Shown: positions 45,617 to 54,439, numbered from the stretch's first letter. The stretch is 64,000 bases of DNA from Flavobacterium sedimenticola (GCF_030053345.1 NZ_JASGBP010000001.1:558001-622000); one strand, 5' to 3'. A program made the numbers and translations. The notes: generated by a model not told the origin, from the letters alone.

Positions 45617-46867
45617 ATGAAATCAGAAAGAATCCTTTTGCCAAATGGTTGCTCATGCAGTAAACCATCAGTCTTTCCAAAGAATTGGAAAACATGTGAC
45701 AAGTCAGCTTTAAAACTGTACTGGCGAATTCAGTACTATTTCTATGACCCAAACTTCCCCAAGCCTACAACTCCTATCGTAGTCAAAGGAATGAACGAGT
45801 ATAAATCGCTCGCGGACCGCAGAGCAGTAACTCAAATGCTTATTGATGACGAACTCGATGCGCTGGTCAACAAAGGGTACAATCCTTACCTGAAGAAATA
45901 CACAACTATCGAAGAAGAAAAATCAACTTCAGAACTTAATTCTGATCTGCCAATCATTGATGCTTTCCGCATTGCGTTGGGGAAACTTGAAGGCACTAAG
46001 GAACACCTCGACCAAGTTCGGTTTGCTCTGAATAGATTTGAGAAAGGAGCTGCAGAGCTCAATCTTTGTAATGTAAAAATCTATGATTTAAAAAGAAGTC
46101 AGTTCCGAATGATCCTTGAGCATCTGAAGTTAACAGATAACTACTTCAACAAGTTCAAATCTTACTTCTCATCGCTATTTAAAATACTAATCGGGTGGGA
46201 GTGTTGTGAAGTAAATTTAACTCGCGATATTGAAAAGAAGTCAACGGTAAAAAACATCAGAGAGGTTCTGTCGTTTATGGATGTAGAAAAGATACTCGAT
46301 GCTTTGAGACATCAGCATCCTGACTTTTACCGTTACGGAAAAATTTTTCTATACTCCGGTGGCCGAAGTCGAGAACTTTTCAATATACAAGCCAAAAATG
46401 TTAGAATAGATCTGCAAGAGTATGATGTTTTGATAAAGAAAGGGAAGCAATACGTTTGGGAAACAAAGGTTATAATCAAGAATGCAATACCGTTTTGGAA
46501 AGAGATTATGTCAATGGCCAAATCTCCGGATGATTTTCTTTTCTCTGAAGGATTGGTTCCAGGGCCAAATAGTATTAGTTCGCGACAGATTACAATTCGT
46601 TGGCGAAAGCATGTCAAGGGAAAGCTTGTTTTCTACAATAATGAGGTTCGTCTGAAGTCAGAACTTGATTTATTTGGACTGAAAGGATATCAGGCTATCA
46701 CCGCTGACTTTTACAGTATGAAACACTCCTTTTTGGATTTGTTGGATGAGGTTAGCACAGAGACTGCTCAGCAGATGGCAGCACATCGTTCGGATAAAAT
46801 AACAAAGGTTTACGCTGTAGGGAATCAGAAGCGCAAGAATGAGCGATTAAAAAAACTTTCTGTATAA
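45617..46867 (+). CDS. int: Prophage tyrosine-type integrase
   Basis: 416 residues. N-terminal core-binding domain (about 115-215, with KLEGTKEHLDQVRFALNRF), then the catalytic domain. Box I Arg is in YSGGRSRELFNI. Box II reads DFYSMKHSFLDLL: the usual His-x-x-Arg-His is Tyr-x-x-Lys-His, a Bacteroidota phage variant as far as I recall. The C-terminal AAHRSDKITKVYAVG has the last His/Arg and the nucleophile Tyr. It excises and inserts the phage at tRNA-Asn. Two copies of CGTCAATAAT, 12 bp apart (45587-45608), directly precede the gene and might be arm-type binding sites. It is the only other plus-strand gene of the phage besides 56898-57188. Confidence 0.88.
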   Translation: MKSERILLPNGCSCSKPSVFPKNWKTCDKSALKLYWRIQYYFYDPNFPKPTTPIVVKGMNEYKSLADRRAVTQMLIDDELDALVNKGYNPYLKKYTTIEEEKSTSELNSDLPIIDAFRIALGKLEGTKEHLDQVRFALNRFEKGAAELNLCNVKIYDLKRSQFRMILEHLKLTDNYFNKFKSYFSSLFKILIGWECCEVNLTRDIEKKSTVKNIREVLSFMDVEKILDALRHQHPDFYRYGKIFLYSGGRSRELFNIQAKNVRIDLQEYDVLIKKGKQYVWETKVIIKNAIPFWKEIMSMAKSPDDFLFSEGLVPGPNSISSRQITIRWRKHVKGKLVFYNNEVRLKSELDLFGLKGYQAITADFYSMKHSFLDLLDEVSTETAQQMAAHRSDKITKVYAVGNQKRKNERLKKLSV

Positions 46868-46871
46868 ATGA

Positions 46872-46899
46872 AAAGGCACACCGGTTAAAGTGTGCCTAA
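46872..46899. terminator. Terminator between integrase and the late operon
   Basis: Perfect AGGCACAC / GTGTGCCT stem with an 8-nt loop between the convergent ends of the integrase and lysis genes; A-rich before, weak T tract after. Confidence 0.65.
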
Positions 46900-46940
46900 T
46901 CGCCCCAAATCTACAATAAGAACAGCCAAATTGTATGCTT

Positions 46941-47591
46941 TTATTTCTTCAACGTAAACAAATGCTTTTGAAACCCAACCAACCAAAAATCCTGCCCGGC
47001 TATTTTTTGAAAGCTACCGCTGTATAGATTTTTTTTACCATCCTGAACCGTGAGATTAAGCTTGTAGGTGCCTTGGTTGAGTTCTTTATTCATTCCGAGT
47101 TCGCCACCGGCGTACACCGATAAATACGGTTTTTTCTCGGGCACGGTAACCGTGCGCTTTTTGATGGTAAATTGTGGTATTGCGATGCGGTCGACCGGTC
47201 CGCGCGATACTCCGGCGATTAATGCTTTCAGCGTATCATTTTCAAACGTATGGGAAAACTCCCGATACTTTGACAGCTCGTAAATTTGCTGCGACATCTT
47301 ATCGTTGGTGGCCATGGCCAAACTATCGAGGCTTTGGTTTTCCTTTAAAATGCGCTCTATTTCTTCTTGGCTGTAGTTGTATAGGCGTTTTAGCCGATTG
47401 ATTTCGGCGGTATCTTTTACCGTGTTGGTTACGGTTACCGTGATTGGTTTTTGATTGGTAGGCTTTACCGCTTCAAAAGAACCTTTTACTTCGGGAACGT
47501 TTACCGGCTTGGTTGATTTTTCCCCGGTGCATTGGTAGACAATTACCGCCAAAAGCACGGCAATGACGATGTATGGAGTTATTTTTTTCAT
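46941..47591 (-). CDS. Membrane-anchored coiled-coil protein, spanin candidate
   Basis: 216 residues. One N-terminal transmembrane helix (MKKITPYIVIAVLLAVIVYQC, about 5-21), followed by a hydrophilic linker and a coiled-coil (about 60-110, INRLKRLYNYSQEEIERILKENQSLDSL), then a beta-rich C-terminal part (about 140-216). The N-in, periplasm-out topology and the position after the endolysin gene fit an inner-membrane spanin or an Rz-like function; the Cys at 21 could be lipidated, in which case it would be a lipoprotein. The C-terminal beta part is unusual for spanins. It is the last gene of the late block. Confidence 0.5.
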   Translation of the reverse strand: MKKITPYIVIAVLLAVIVYQCTGEKSTKPVNVPEVKGSFEAVKPTNQKPITVTVTNTVKDTAEINRLKRLYNYSQEEIERILKENQSLDSLAMATNDKMSQQIYELSKYREFSHTFENDTLKALIAGVSRGPVDRIAIPQFTIKKRTVTVPEKKPYLSVYAGGELGMNKELNQGTYKLNLTVQDGKKNLYSGSFQKIAGQDFWLVGFQKHLFTLKK

Positions 47592-47607
47592 GATTTTAGA
47601 TTTTGAA

Positions 47608-48126
47608 TTACGCTTCGTTATCCGAGATTACACCGTTAGCGCCCAATTGAATAACACGAACCGAATCGGGTTGCGATACGCTCCACTTTGTTCTGCGTAT
47701 TCCTATGCATCGTACTTTTTGAATGCGCACAATAGAAACCTTATCGCCTTGGTTGCCACCAAGCACATGGTAGCACTTAACATCTTCGCCAACATAAATA
47801 CCAACGTGGCCGCCGGTGCCGCGCGTAAACACTAAAACATCACCAAGCATGGCTGTAGTTTGCGGCGTTCCGTAGTTTAACCAATTTCGCGCCCAAAGCG
47901 GATTCACCGGAAAAGCTTTTCCCGCCATGTGACACACGTAAGCCATAAACAAACCACACCACGGAATTTCATCGGCGGTGTATTGTTTTTTCAAGCCTAC
48001 GGCATCTGCCCAACTTAATATAACCGGGTTGTTGTCTTTTCCCAAAAGCTCGGTAACGCCTAACAATTTATAGGCCTCTACCAATATCTTTGGTGCTTTC
48101 TCTTTTTTTAAAAAATTGTAACTCAT
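47608..48126 (-). CDS. Phage endolysin, NlpC/P60-like (TIGR02594-type)
   Basis: 172 residues. KILVEAYKLLGVTELLGKDN at the N-terminus, then EIPWCGLFMAYVCHMAGK with the catalytic Cys (near 57), GDVLVFTRGTGGHVGIYVGE with the catalytic His (near 106), and YHVLGGNQGDKVSIVRI. This C-A-x-F / GHVGxxxG / GGNQxxxV order is the TIGR02594 subfamily of cysteine peptidases that cut peptidoglycan. No signal peptide, so export relies on a holin; two holin-like genes precede it. Its start overlaps the 104-residue holin gene by 4 bp. Confidence 0.85.
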   Translation of the reverse strand: MSYNFLKKEKAPKILVEAYKLLGVTELLGKDNNPVILSWADAVGLKKQYTADEIPWCGLFMAYVCHMAGKAFPVNPLWARNWLNYGTPQTTAMLGDVLVFTRGTGGHVGIYVGEDVKCYHVLGGNQGDKVSIVRIQKVRCIGIRRTKWSVSQPDSVRVIQLGANGVISDNEA

Positions 48127-48437
48127 TGTTGTGGTTTTTCGTTATCGGATTTGTGTAATTGCTTTGTAAATCGGGATAGAATAACTTCAACCGATTTCAT
48201 ACCGGAGTAGCCAAGCAAAAACGCTATTCCGTACAATGCTTTTTCGTTTAAACTTAACCATTCGCCTGTGATTGGTGTAAGATAGTTGGCGGTAAATCCT
48301 CCCGATAAAACCGTCAAAAAACGTGTTGTCCAGTTCATGTCTTTTCGTTTGGTTATAAAGGCAATCGCTCCGCTCATTCCGGCAATGAATGATGGCGTTT
48401 CGATGCCGAGTTGGTTTAATAATTCTAATAGTTTCAT
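48123..48437 (-). CDS. Holin-like small membrane protein
   Basis: 104 residues. Two or three hydrophobic segments: IETPSFIAGMSGAIAFIT (about 12-29), FLTVLSGGFTANYLTPI (about 41-57) and YGIAFLLGYSGMKSVEV (about 69-85), with a charged C-terminal tail (FTKQLHKSDNEK). Size, topology and overlap with the endolysin gene by 4 bp fit a phage holin. The segments are only moderately hydrophobic, and the tail positively charged as in holins. A hairpin lies just upstream, before the start codon. Confidence 0.65.
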   Translation of the reverse strand: MKLLELLNQLGIETPSFIAGMSGAIAFITKRKDMNWTTRFLTVLSGGFTANYLTPITGEWLSLNEKALYGIAFLLGYSGMKSVEVILSRFTKQLHKSDNEKPQQ

Positions 48438-48456
48438 GGGTTGGCGTTTAGAGATA

Positions 48457-48482
48457 AAACCGCCCCGGTTAAGAGGCGGTTT
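48457..48482 (-). terminator. Hairpin between the two holin-like genes
   Basis: Perfect 8-bp stem AAACCGCC / GGCGGTTT with a 10-nt loop; on the minus strand a short T tract follows. It may be a partial terminator (attenuator) or protect mRNA ends, as the lysis genes continue past it. Confidence 0.55.
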
Positions 48483-48490
48483 GTGAATTT

Positions 48491-48730
48491 TTACTTTTTA
48501 CTTAAATCATCACGCGCTAAAGGAACGCCTGTGTTTGGAGTTAAAAAGTTTTTAATTAAATAAGCTCCTGTAGCAATAGCAGAAACTTTCAAATTAGCCA
48601 AAATAGCTTCCCATGAAGGGAAAACACCGGCTTCAAAACTTTGTAAAAGGAATCCAACTATCAAAGACAGAAGGAACAACAAACAGGCTTTGCCTACGTC
48701 AAGCCAGTTTAATGAAAATAGATTACTCAT
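48491..48730 (-). CDS. Small membrane protein, second holin or antiholin candidate
   Basis: 79 residues. First helix ACLLFLLSLIVGFLLQSF (about 15-32), second weaker segment SAIATGAYLIKNFL (about 50-63), charged C-terminal end LARDDLSKK. Two-helix small proteins beside an endolysin are typically class II holins or antiholins. It is separated from the 104-residue protein by a hairpin, which could set different amounts. Which of the two is the pore former cannot be told from sequence. Confidence 0.55.
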   Translation of the reverse strand: MSNLFSLNWLDVGKACLLFLLSLIVGFLLQSFEAGVFPSWEAILANLKVSAIATGAYLIKNFLTPNTGVPLARDDLSKK

Positions 48731-48756
48731 GATATATAGATTTATTGATTACTAGT

Positions 48757-50346
48757 TTAAAATGTTCTGATTTTGCCTATGTTTAACCCTATCAATGAAG
48801 CTGTGTCACCGCTAGAGGCCAACTGAACCGTTACCGTAAACTTCCAAGCATTTGAAGCGGTCAATGAAGTGCTGTTCAATTGTGATGAATCAGTAACATC
48901 AGAGTAAGCCGCAATGGTTGCCCGCGAGTGCTCAACAAGATTTCCGGTTAAAAATTGAATCCCACGGCGTTCGGTTGATGTTCTTTCACTTCCGGCCGCC
49001 ATTACCCCCCATGTAGCGATAAGGGCATCCGAAGTAGTGCCAGTAGTTCCAAACCTAACCCTATACGTTGCAGTACCTCCAGTCCCCGTTTTTTTACCAA
49101 CGCCCAAAAAAGTGAGAATGTCTCCGGCCGTATACTCACCTGCTGAAATATCAACCGACAATAAAACAGTTTCCGTTATTGTTCCTGTGTGAGAGCCTAA
49201 AACTTGATTTGACTTTGCATATACAAACTGTTCTGTTTTCGCTAAAGCTGAACTTATAGCATTTAACTGCGTTTGCACATTTGAAGTAACCGAATTGATA
49301 TACTGAAACTCGGTAGTGCTTACGCTGCCATCGCCAATTTTCGACGCATCTATACCGCTCGGCATATCGGATGCCGATAAGTCGGCACCGGCCGTTACCA
49401 AGCCTTTACTGTCGTACGTAATTTTGGTTTTTGTAGCGCCGGTTATAGCCGAGTTGGCCACCGTGTAATTATTGGTATCGTATGAAATAGTGCCCGAAGT
49501 TGATTTGACAAAACCGGTACCACTAAGCGCGTCCTGCTTACCGTTCCATGTGCTTTTTTCGGTTGATGATACCCACTTACGCCCCGAGGTTTCGGCGATA
49601 TTATCGGCATCTAAAACCACGGTGCCGGTTTGTGCGTTTACCGAGGTTACCGGAGCTGTTACACTAAGTGAAATATTACCGCTTGTATCAGCATAGTTTC
49701 CATTAACTGATATAGGAATTGTTCGAGTCTCATTGTTCGCTGAAAATACAGGTGCTTCTAAAGAAGTATTTTCAAATGCCACATTTGATGCCTTGAAGGA
49801 TACAGAGTTTGTGTATTTATATAGTTTCAATTCGGGATCTCCACTTGTTCCAAAGCCTAAAAAGTATCCCGAATCGGTTGAATTTTTATATCCAAGCAAT
49901 CCGTTCGAATCAATAGCGTGCGAAAATGTACCAGACTTTGAATAAGAAAATCCTGAATCGGGACCGAAAGTAGCAAACAATGAATTTGATGGGTTAACTA
50001 CCGTAATACCATAATCGGTATATGAACCATTATAAGTACTTGAGGCTATTGAAATACCATTGTACTGAAGGTTTGCATAATTCGATGGATTCAATTTAAC
50101 TTTTATAGTATTTGTGGTCTCTGCATTTACATCTGTCGTTTCCTGAAGACCTTGGGCACTTGGTAATAATGACGACTTCAAAATCCAACCGCAATTGCCG
50201 GTAATTGAATCCTGAACCATTACCCTTGTAGCGCTGTTTTTCTTTTGATTCTGTCTGAGTTTAATTTGGTCAAATGGTGTAATGATACCCTGACCCAGCA
50301 TTAAGGTTGTGATAAAAAATAACAGTATTGAAATTCGTGTTTTCAT
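48757..50346 (-). CDS. Phage tail-fibre-like protein with a signal peptide
   Basis: 529 residues. The middle (about 225-345) has fibre-type repeats: VTSVNAQTGTVVLDADNIAE, STEKSTWNGKQDALSGTGFV, TKITYDSKGLVTAGADLSAS and GSVSTTEFQYINSVTSNVQTQ, familiar from phage fibres and surface proteins of Bacteroidota. The C-terminal about 130 residues form a separate beta domain (VLLSVDISAGEYTAGDILTF), probably a receptor-binding knob. Unexpectedly the N-terminus, MKTRISILLFFITTLMLGQG, is a complete Sec signal peptide. Position between the connector-like genes and holins fits a fibre. See findings for the signal peptide. Confidence 0.65.
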   Translation of the reverse strand: MKTRISILLFFITTLMLGQGIITPFDQIKLRQNQKKNSATRVMVQDSITGNCGWILKSSLLPSAQGLQETTDVNAETTNTIKVKLNPSNYANLQYNGISIASSTYNGSYTDYGITVVNPSNSLFATFGPDSGFSYSKSGTFSHAIDSNGLLGYKNSTDSGYFLGFGTSGDPELKLYKYTNSVSFKASNVAFENTSLEAPVFSANNETRTIPISVNGNYADTSGNISLSVTAPVTSVNAQTGTVVLDADNIAETSGRKWVSSTEKSTWNGKQDALSGTGFVKSTSGTISYDTNNYTVANSAITGATKTKITYDSKGLVTAGADLSASDMPSGIDASKIGDGSVSTTEFQYINSVTSNVQTQLNAISSALAKTEQFVYAKSNQVLGSHTGTITETVLLSVDISAGEYTAGDILTFLGVGKKTGTGGTATYRVRFGTTGTTSDALIATWGVMAAGSERTSTERRGIQFLTGNLVEHSRATIAAYSDVTDSSQLNSTSLTASNAWKFTVTVQLASSGDTASLIGLNIGKIRTF

Positions 50347-50350
50347 ATTT

Positions 50351-51136
50351 TTAATTTTCGATGGTTATAATATTTGTTTCTGAAGGGTCAAATTCAACAT
50401 AATCAACGGTTACAATGTTGTCCTCGACCGTATATTCATTTCTAAAAAGTTTCGTTCGGTTGTGATAAACAGACCTAACAATAGTGCCTAAAGGCACTTC
50501 AAATGTTTGCGGACCTTCTTCCCAAACAAACTCCTCATAATAAGGAACTGGTGGTGTTATGAATGCAAAGTCATTCTCGGTAACGTTAATTTGTTGAACG
50601 ATAATCGCTCCGGCTGCTATTAAATTAAAAGGAGGTACAGCAATATTTCCGGAATCTGTTTCATCGCCACTCAACAATGTCATTTGTGATGAAGCATCAA
50701 TGATTACTAAATCAATTCTAATTTTTCCAATTGCAGCAAAAGGCACGTTGAAAGTCTCTCCATCTGCATCGGTATAAATATTACCCTGAATTAATGCCGA
50801 AGCGCTCGCGATGGTAACATCGTTTTCAACTACCGTTGTGGCTCCGACAGAAAGTAATCGGTCGGCATTGCCAACGAATATTGTTCCCAAAGTATTGCGG
50901 CTGTAAATAACCGGCAGCAATGCGCTAATTAAGTTAGCAAGCGAACTATGCACAACTCCGTTTACCGAGTACTGTGTGAAATCCTCAAAATCTGTCAACT
51001 GAAGTTTACTATCATACACATTTACAATCCGAACCTTTCCGGTGGCCGGATTTGCAACATGTGATGTGAAGTTTTTAAAGTATGGAATTCCATTCAGTGA
51101 AAACTTTTGAGAATCTATATTGACAATTACATTCAT
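50351..51136 (-). CDS. Prophage structural protein of unknown function (fibre/baseplate region)
   Basis: 261 residues, not recognised. MNVIVNIDSQKFSLNGIPYFKNF starts a beta-rich protein; a central LISALLPVIYSRNTLGTIFVGNADRLLS is followed by VVENDVTIASASALIQGNIYTDADGETF, reminiscent of short beta-hairpin units of phage fibres or carbohydrate-binding modules. No signal peptide, no membrane segment. It lies 4 bp upstream of the fibre gene and 1 bp downstream of the connector-like gene, so it is part of the virion-assembly operon; a fibre base or adaptor is a reasonable guess only. Confidence 0.55.
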   Translation of the reverse strand: MNVIVNIDSQKFSLNGIPYFKNFTSHVANPATGKVRIVNVYDSKLQLTDFEDFTQYSVNGVVHSSLANLISALLPVIYSRNTLGTIFVGNADRLLSVGATTVVENDVTIASASALIQGNIYTDADGETFNVPFAAIGKIRIDLVIIDASSQMTLLSGDETDSGNIAVPPFNLIAAGAIIVQQINVTENDFAFITPPVPYYEEFVWEEGPQTFEVPLGTIVRSVYHNRTKLFRNEYTVEDNIVTVDYVEFDPSETNIITIEN

Positions 51137-51137
51137 C

Positions 51138-51659
51138 TTATTTTATAACTGTTGTTGAAAATCCGGTTTTTCTTTTCGGAGAGCAATCATTTGAACAATT
51201 CCAGCTGTCATAAACATCCATATTCAATTCAATGAACTTTACCACATCGCTCATCAGCTTGTTTGCTTCTTCACGCTTTTTGTAATAAATGTTTCTTCTT
51301 TCTTCCAATGGTACCGGTTCTGAGTATGGTGTGGTTTTAGTAACCATTCCGTGTGAAGTGGAAACTATTGGACCGTTTACCACCATTCGCGAATAAGCGA
51401 AGTATGAAATGACAGCATCAAATCCGCTAAATTCGTATGTTCGTCCATCAACGGCGTATGTTGCACCATCGATGAGCTTCTTCCATTCAGGCATGTCCTT
51501 CTTGGCTAACAAATCAGCATAGAACTGATCACACACCAATTCTTTAAAATCGAACTTCTGAGCCTCATCAATGTACTTGTTGAACTCAGCTTCTTCAATT
51601 CCAATAGCTATTTGTAAAAGCGTTGACGCTTTTGCTTTATTGACTAATCGGGTTGCCAT
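51138..51659 (-). CDS. Head-tail connector-like phage protein
   Basis: 173 residues. Helical: LLQIAIGIEEAEFNKYIDEAQKFDFKEL, then DLLAKKDMPEWKKLIDG, an aromatic segment (GFDAVISYFAYSRMVVNGP) and a Lys/Arg-rich helix (EERRNIYYKKREEANKLM) before a Cys pair (WNCSNDC). Many Bacteroidota phages have a similarly built small protein right after the portal gene, taken to be a neck/connector component. Overlaps the portal-candidate gene by 23 bp. The identification is by size, order and helical pattern only. Confidence 0.45.
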   Translation of the reverse strand: MATRLVNKAKASTLLQIAIGIEEAEFNKYIDEAQKFDFKELVCDQFYADLLAKKDMPEWKKLIDGATYAVDGRTYEFSGFDAVISYFAYSRMVVNGPIVSTSHGMVTKTTPYSEPVPLEERRNIYYKKREEANKLMSDVVKFIELNMDVYDSWNCSNDCSPKRKTGFSTTVIK

Positions 51660-53067
51660 CGGGGTTTGGATTTGCGGGTTCTGTAATAGGTTTTGGTTCT
51701 CCTAACATTTTCTTGGCTACTTCATTTGAGTAACCGAAAATGTTTTCAAGCATGGCCACACCAGCATCGTAAGAAGTTGTTCCGTTAGCCACTGATGTTT
51801 GAATAGCTAAAACAGCACTTACTCCACCAACTGAACCTCTTAAGGTTGCCTGAGCTGTTCGGATTTCTTTTTGTGCTAACTGTTCCTCACTTTCAACAAT
51901 TGGTTGGCCCGGTGTATTGCCGCCGTTATAGTTAACGGTACCATCATCCAATAAACTGTATTGTTTGATTGTCCAATTTCCTGACGGATTGATATCGCGC
52001 TTGTAGCCTCTAAACAATTCTTTGAAGAACATTTCGACTTTCTCTTGATCACGAGCTACAATGGCATTGTAAACGGATTGAGCTTTAATCAAATCTTCTC
52101 CTGAAGTATTTCCGAGTTTTCCGGCAACATAATCAATGAGTTGCGGAGGAATATTCTTGAAAGCTTTACGAATGAAGTTTGCTGAAGAACTTTCAAAGTG
52201 AGCGTACTTGTCAGCTCTGATATCATTCTTAATGGTATCAAACTTAAAGTTTCCTGACTTTTCTCTTTCATCATCCCAATCATCCTCAATCATCATTTTA
52301 CATGATGCGTTTTCCAATCCCGAAACCTCTTTCAAGTTTTTTTCAAAATCTGTTTTGTCCTGCTCATTTGGGAATTTGCGATGACGGATGAAAGTCAAAT
52401 CTTCAAATCCTCTTTTTGATGTACCATTATAGTACAGTCCGAGTTGATGCTCAGTGTCGGCAAATAGATAAGCGGATTCGATAAGCGACATTGGATAGTC
52501 GTACTTCTCTGAAAGTTTCAAAAAAGCGATTTGTCCTTTGTAGTTTTCCCAACCTCCGGCAGCCTCTACTTGTGCCTGAATTACTTCGGGTCTTGGATTG
52601 TAGGCATCAAAAACATCGACTTCATCTTTCTTCAGACTTTTTCCCCAACCATTTTTGGAAACTAATATTTTTCCGATGTAGTCTTTGCTGTCTTTTTTTC
52701 CAAGACGACAAAGGCTGTAAGGAATTATCTTGAAATGGTCTTTCTCATAATTGGCATTATATCCAACTAAAACGAAAACTCCTTGGTGTCTTGACAATGG
52801 TTCTCCGGCATCAAATAGTAGATTGTTTGGGGTATATGGAAAAACGCCTTCTGATAGATTAACTTTTGACAGGTCTACTTCAAATCCTCCGCCACAAAGA
52901 AATCGCTCATATAGCCATGCGCACTGAAAAGCCGTTGGCGAGCTGTCGATAAGGTTTTCAACAACAATAGGCTTGAGGTTATCCTCGCCATTGAAGATAA
53001 CCCCAAACTGTTTGTTGAAGATTTGTTTCTTCTCAACTTTGTAACTTTCGATTACTTTAGACTTCAT
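51637..53067 (-). CDS. Phage portal protein candidate
   Basis: 476 residues. Alternating beta and helix: SSPTAFQCAWLYERFLCGGGF near the start, LSRHQGVFVLVGYNANYEKDHFKIIPYSL with a short beta wing, EKYDYPMSLIESAYLFADTEHQLGLYYNG, and the long C-terminal helical part AHFESSSANFIRKAFKNIPPQLI, SGEDLIKAQSVYNAIVARDQEKV, typical of the portal stem and crown. The last about 50 residues are Pro/Asn-rich. The portal forms the dodecameric DNA channel at one capsid vertex. Unusually it is downstream of capsid and protease genes. It overlaps the next gene by 23 bp. Confidence 0.55.
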   Translation of the reverse strand: MKSKVIESYKVEKKQIFNKQFGVIFNGEDNLKPIVVENLIDSSPTAFQCAWLYERFLCGGGFEVDLSKVNLSEGVFPYTPNNLLFDAGEPLSRHQGVFVLVGYNANYEKDHFKIIPYSLCRLGKKDSKDYIGKILVSKNGWGKSLKKDEVDVFDAYNPRPEVIQAQVEAAGGWENYKGQIAFLKLSEKYDYPMSLIESAYLFADTEHQLGLYYNGTSKRGFEDLTFIRHRKFPNEQDKTDFEKNLKEVSGLENASCKMMIEDDWDDEREKSGNFKFDTIKNDIRADKYAHFESSSANFIRKAFKNIPPQLIDYVAGKLGNTSGEDLIKAQSVYNAIVARDQEKVEMFFKELFRGYKRDINPSGNWTIKQYSLLDDGTVNYNGGNTPGQPIVESEEQLAQKEIRTAQATLRGSVGGVSAVLAIQTSVANGTTSYDAGVAMLENIFGYSNEVAKKMLGEPKPITEPANPNPDGNPISQ

Positions 53068-53073
53068 GAGCTA

Positions 53074-53868
53074 CTATTCGAATTTTTTCAACTCTTCATT
53101 TAGTTTCTCAATCTCCGTGTTGATTTCAGCAACTTTATCTGTCAGATCATTATCGATTGCGTCTTGCAAATCTTGTTGCAATTTTTCAATATCGAACTCA
53201 ACTTCTTCGCGAGTTCTGATTTGTGTGTCTGAACCCGGAACTTCATCTTTTACTTCTGATGCTAATGCGATAAGCTCTGCTTTTTGTTCGTCAGAAAGTT
53301 TACCAACGAAGTTGCTAACACCTGCAAGAGTAGTAGCTTTGGTTTTTAACTTCATTTTATCCAACAAAGAAATTGCCTGCTCAACAGTTAGTGTTTTATC
53401 TCCTAAAACAACTCCTTCTGCTTTCTCTTCATCTTTTACTTCTGATGATTTGTAGGCTTTGATAAGCTCGTCTACATTCTCAGGAAGTTTAGCAAACAAA
53501 ATTTTACGATTTGAATTTTCGGCCAATAGCTTAACAGCTATTTCATCGGTCAGGTTTGCATTGGAATATGCAATGCTTGTTCCTCTAACCGGAATTGTAG
53601 TCCCTTGATTTAAAAGGAAATTTGATTCTGATTTTTTTGTTTCTTTTGACATGATATTATCTCGATTAAGGTTTTTAATTTTTTGTATGTAACCTTGGAA
53701 TTTACTCGTGCAGTGGTCACAAGTTTTTCCGAAAAGCACAAAATGAAGTTCAAAGAGATATTTCAAATAAGGGACACCGTTATCCTTACCTTTTAAGATG
53801 GTTTGATAATCAGCGTCCCATAGTTTTTGTAGCTTTTCCTTTTGTTCAAGACTAAGGCGCTGGTACAT
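53074..53868 (-). CDS. Prophage protein with C-terminal coiled coil, unknown function
   Basis: 264 residues from the Met at 53868 (MYQRLSLEQKEKLQKLW), 17 bp inside the end of the preceding gene; the open frame reaches 53916, but with a hydrophobic, unlikely extension. The first 70 residues carry a CDHC Cys pair (GKTCDHCTSKF) and look like a compact helical domain. The Met at 53652 (MSKETKKSESNFLLNQG) begins a second section that could be its own product: a short beta region, EVKDEEKAEG, then a long acidic coiled coil (EEVEFDIEKLQQDLQDAIDN ... IEKLNEELKKFE). Not recognised. Located between the tail-tube-like gene and the portal candidate; a scaffold or assembly role is possible. Confidence 0.55.
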   Translation of the reverse strand: MYQRLSLEQKEKLQKLWDADYQTILKGKDNGVPYLKYLFELHFVLFGKTCDHCTSKFQGYIQKIKNLNRDNIMSKETKKSESNFLLNQGTTIPVRGTSIAYSNANLTDEIAVKLLAENSNRKILFAKLPENVDELIKAYKSSEVKDEEKAEGVVLGDKTLTVEQAISLLDKMKLKTKATTLAGVSNFVGKLSDEQKAELIALASEVKDEVPGSDTQIRTREEVEFDIEKLQQDLQDAIDNDLTDKVAEINTEIEKLNEELKKFE

Positions 53869-54439
53869 AAGTATTGGCATCAATCCAAGCTTGAGTAGCA
53901 GCAACACCTCCGGCAAGTAAGAAGGTTTTTAAACGGGTAGCTTCTTCCTCTCCTTCTTTGGTAGCGCAGATGATTGTAGATGTTCCGCTGTTTGCAGAAG
54001 AATCATAATCGTCATTGGTGATAAGCATACCGCTTTCAAAACCGGCTACTTTAAAAGTAGTCTCTCCGGAAACTCCGGTATCTACCATTTTCTCGATGGT
54101 AAAAACTCGAGCTCCTTCAACTAATTCTTGAATGCGTTGAGCTTCGTTATCTCCAATGTACATCGGGATATACTCATCCGTATGGATGTATCCGTTCCCA
54201 TAGTCTCCAACCGCTAAAGCGTGCTTTGCTTTATGCGATTTATCGTTGCCGGCTGCTTTGTAAAGCTTGGCATCTTCTTTCAAAACGAGTGTGGTAATTT
54301 TGGTATTTCTATTTGCTAAGACAGTGGCCTCTCGGTCAATATCTTCCCAGTTACCATACCATTTTTCATCAACACCTTGTTTTGGTTTGAAACCGCACGC
54401 ACGTGTAAACTCACCGGCTAATTTTGTATTACAACTCAT
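53852..54439 (-). CDS. Phage structural protein, tail-tube-like candidate
   Basis: 195 residues, not firmly recognised. Mixed beta: CGFKPKQGVDEKWYGNWEDI, then VLANRNTKITTLVLKEDAKLY, a turn-rich middle (DKSHKAKHALAVGDYGNGYI), MYIGDNEAQRIQELVEGARV, and TTFKVAGFESGMLITNDDYD. Size and composition resemble major tail proteins or head-tail joining proteins. Starts after the terminator that follows the capsid gene, so it may be made at a different level. The C-terminal end overlaps the next gene by 17 bp. Confidence 0.45.
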   Translation of the reverse strand: MSCNTKLAGEFTRACGFKPKQGVDEKWYGNWEDIDREATVLANRNTKITTLVLKEDAKLYKAAGNDKSHKAKHALAVGDYGNGYIHTDEYIPMYIGDNEAQRIQELVEGARVFTIEKMVDTGVSGETTFKVAGFESGMLITNDDYDSSANSGTSTIICATKEGEEEATRLKTFLLAGGVAATQAWIDANTYVPAP

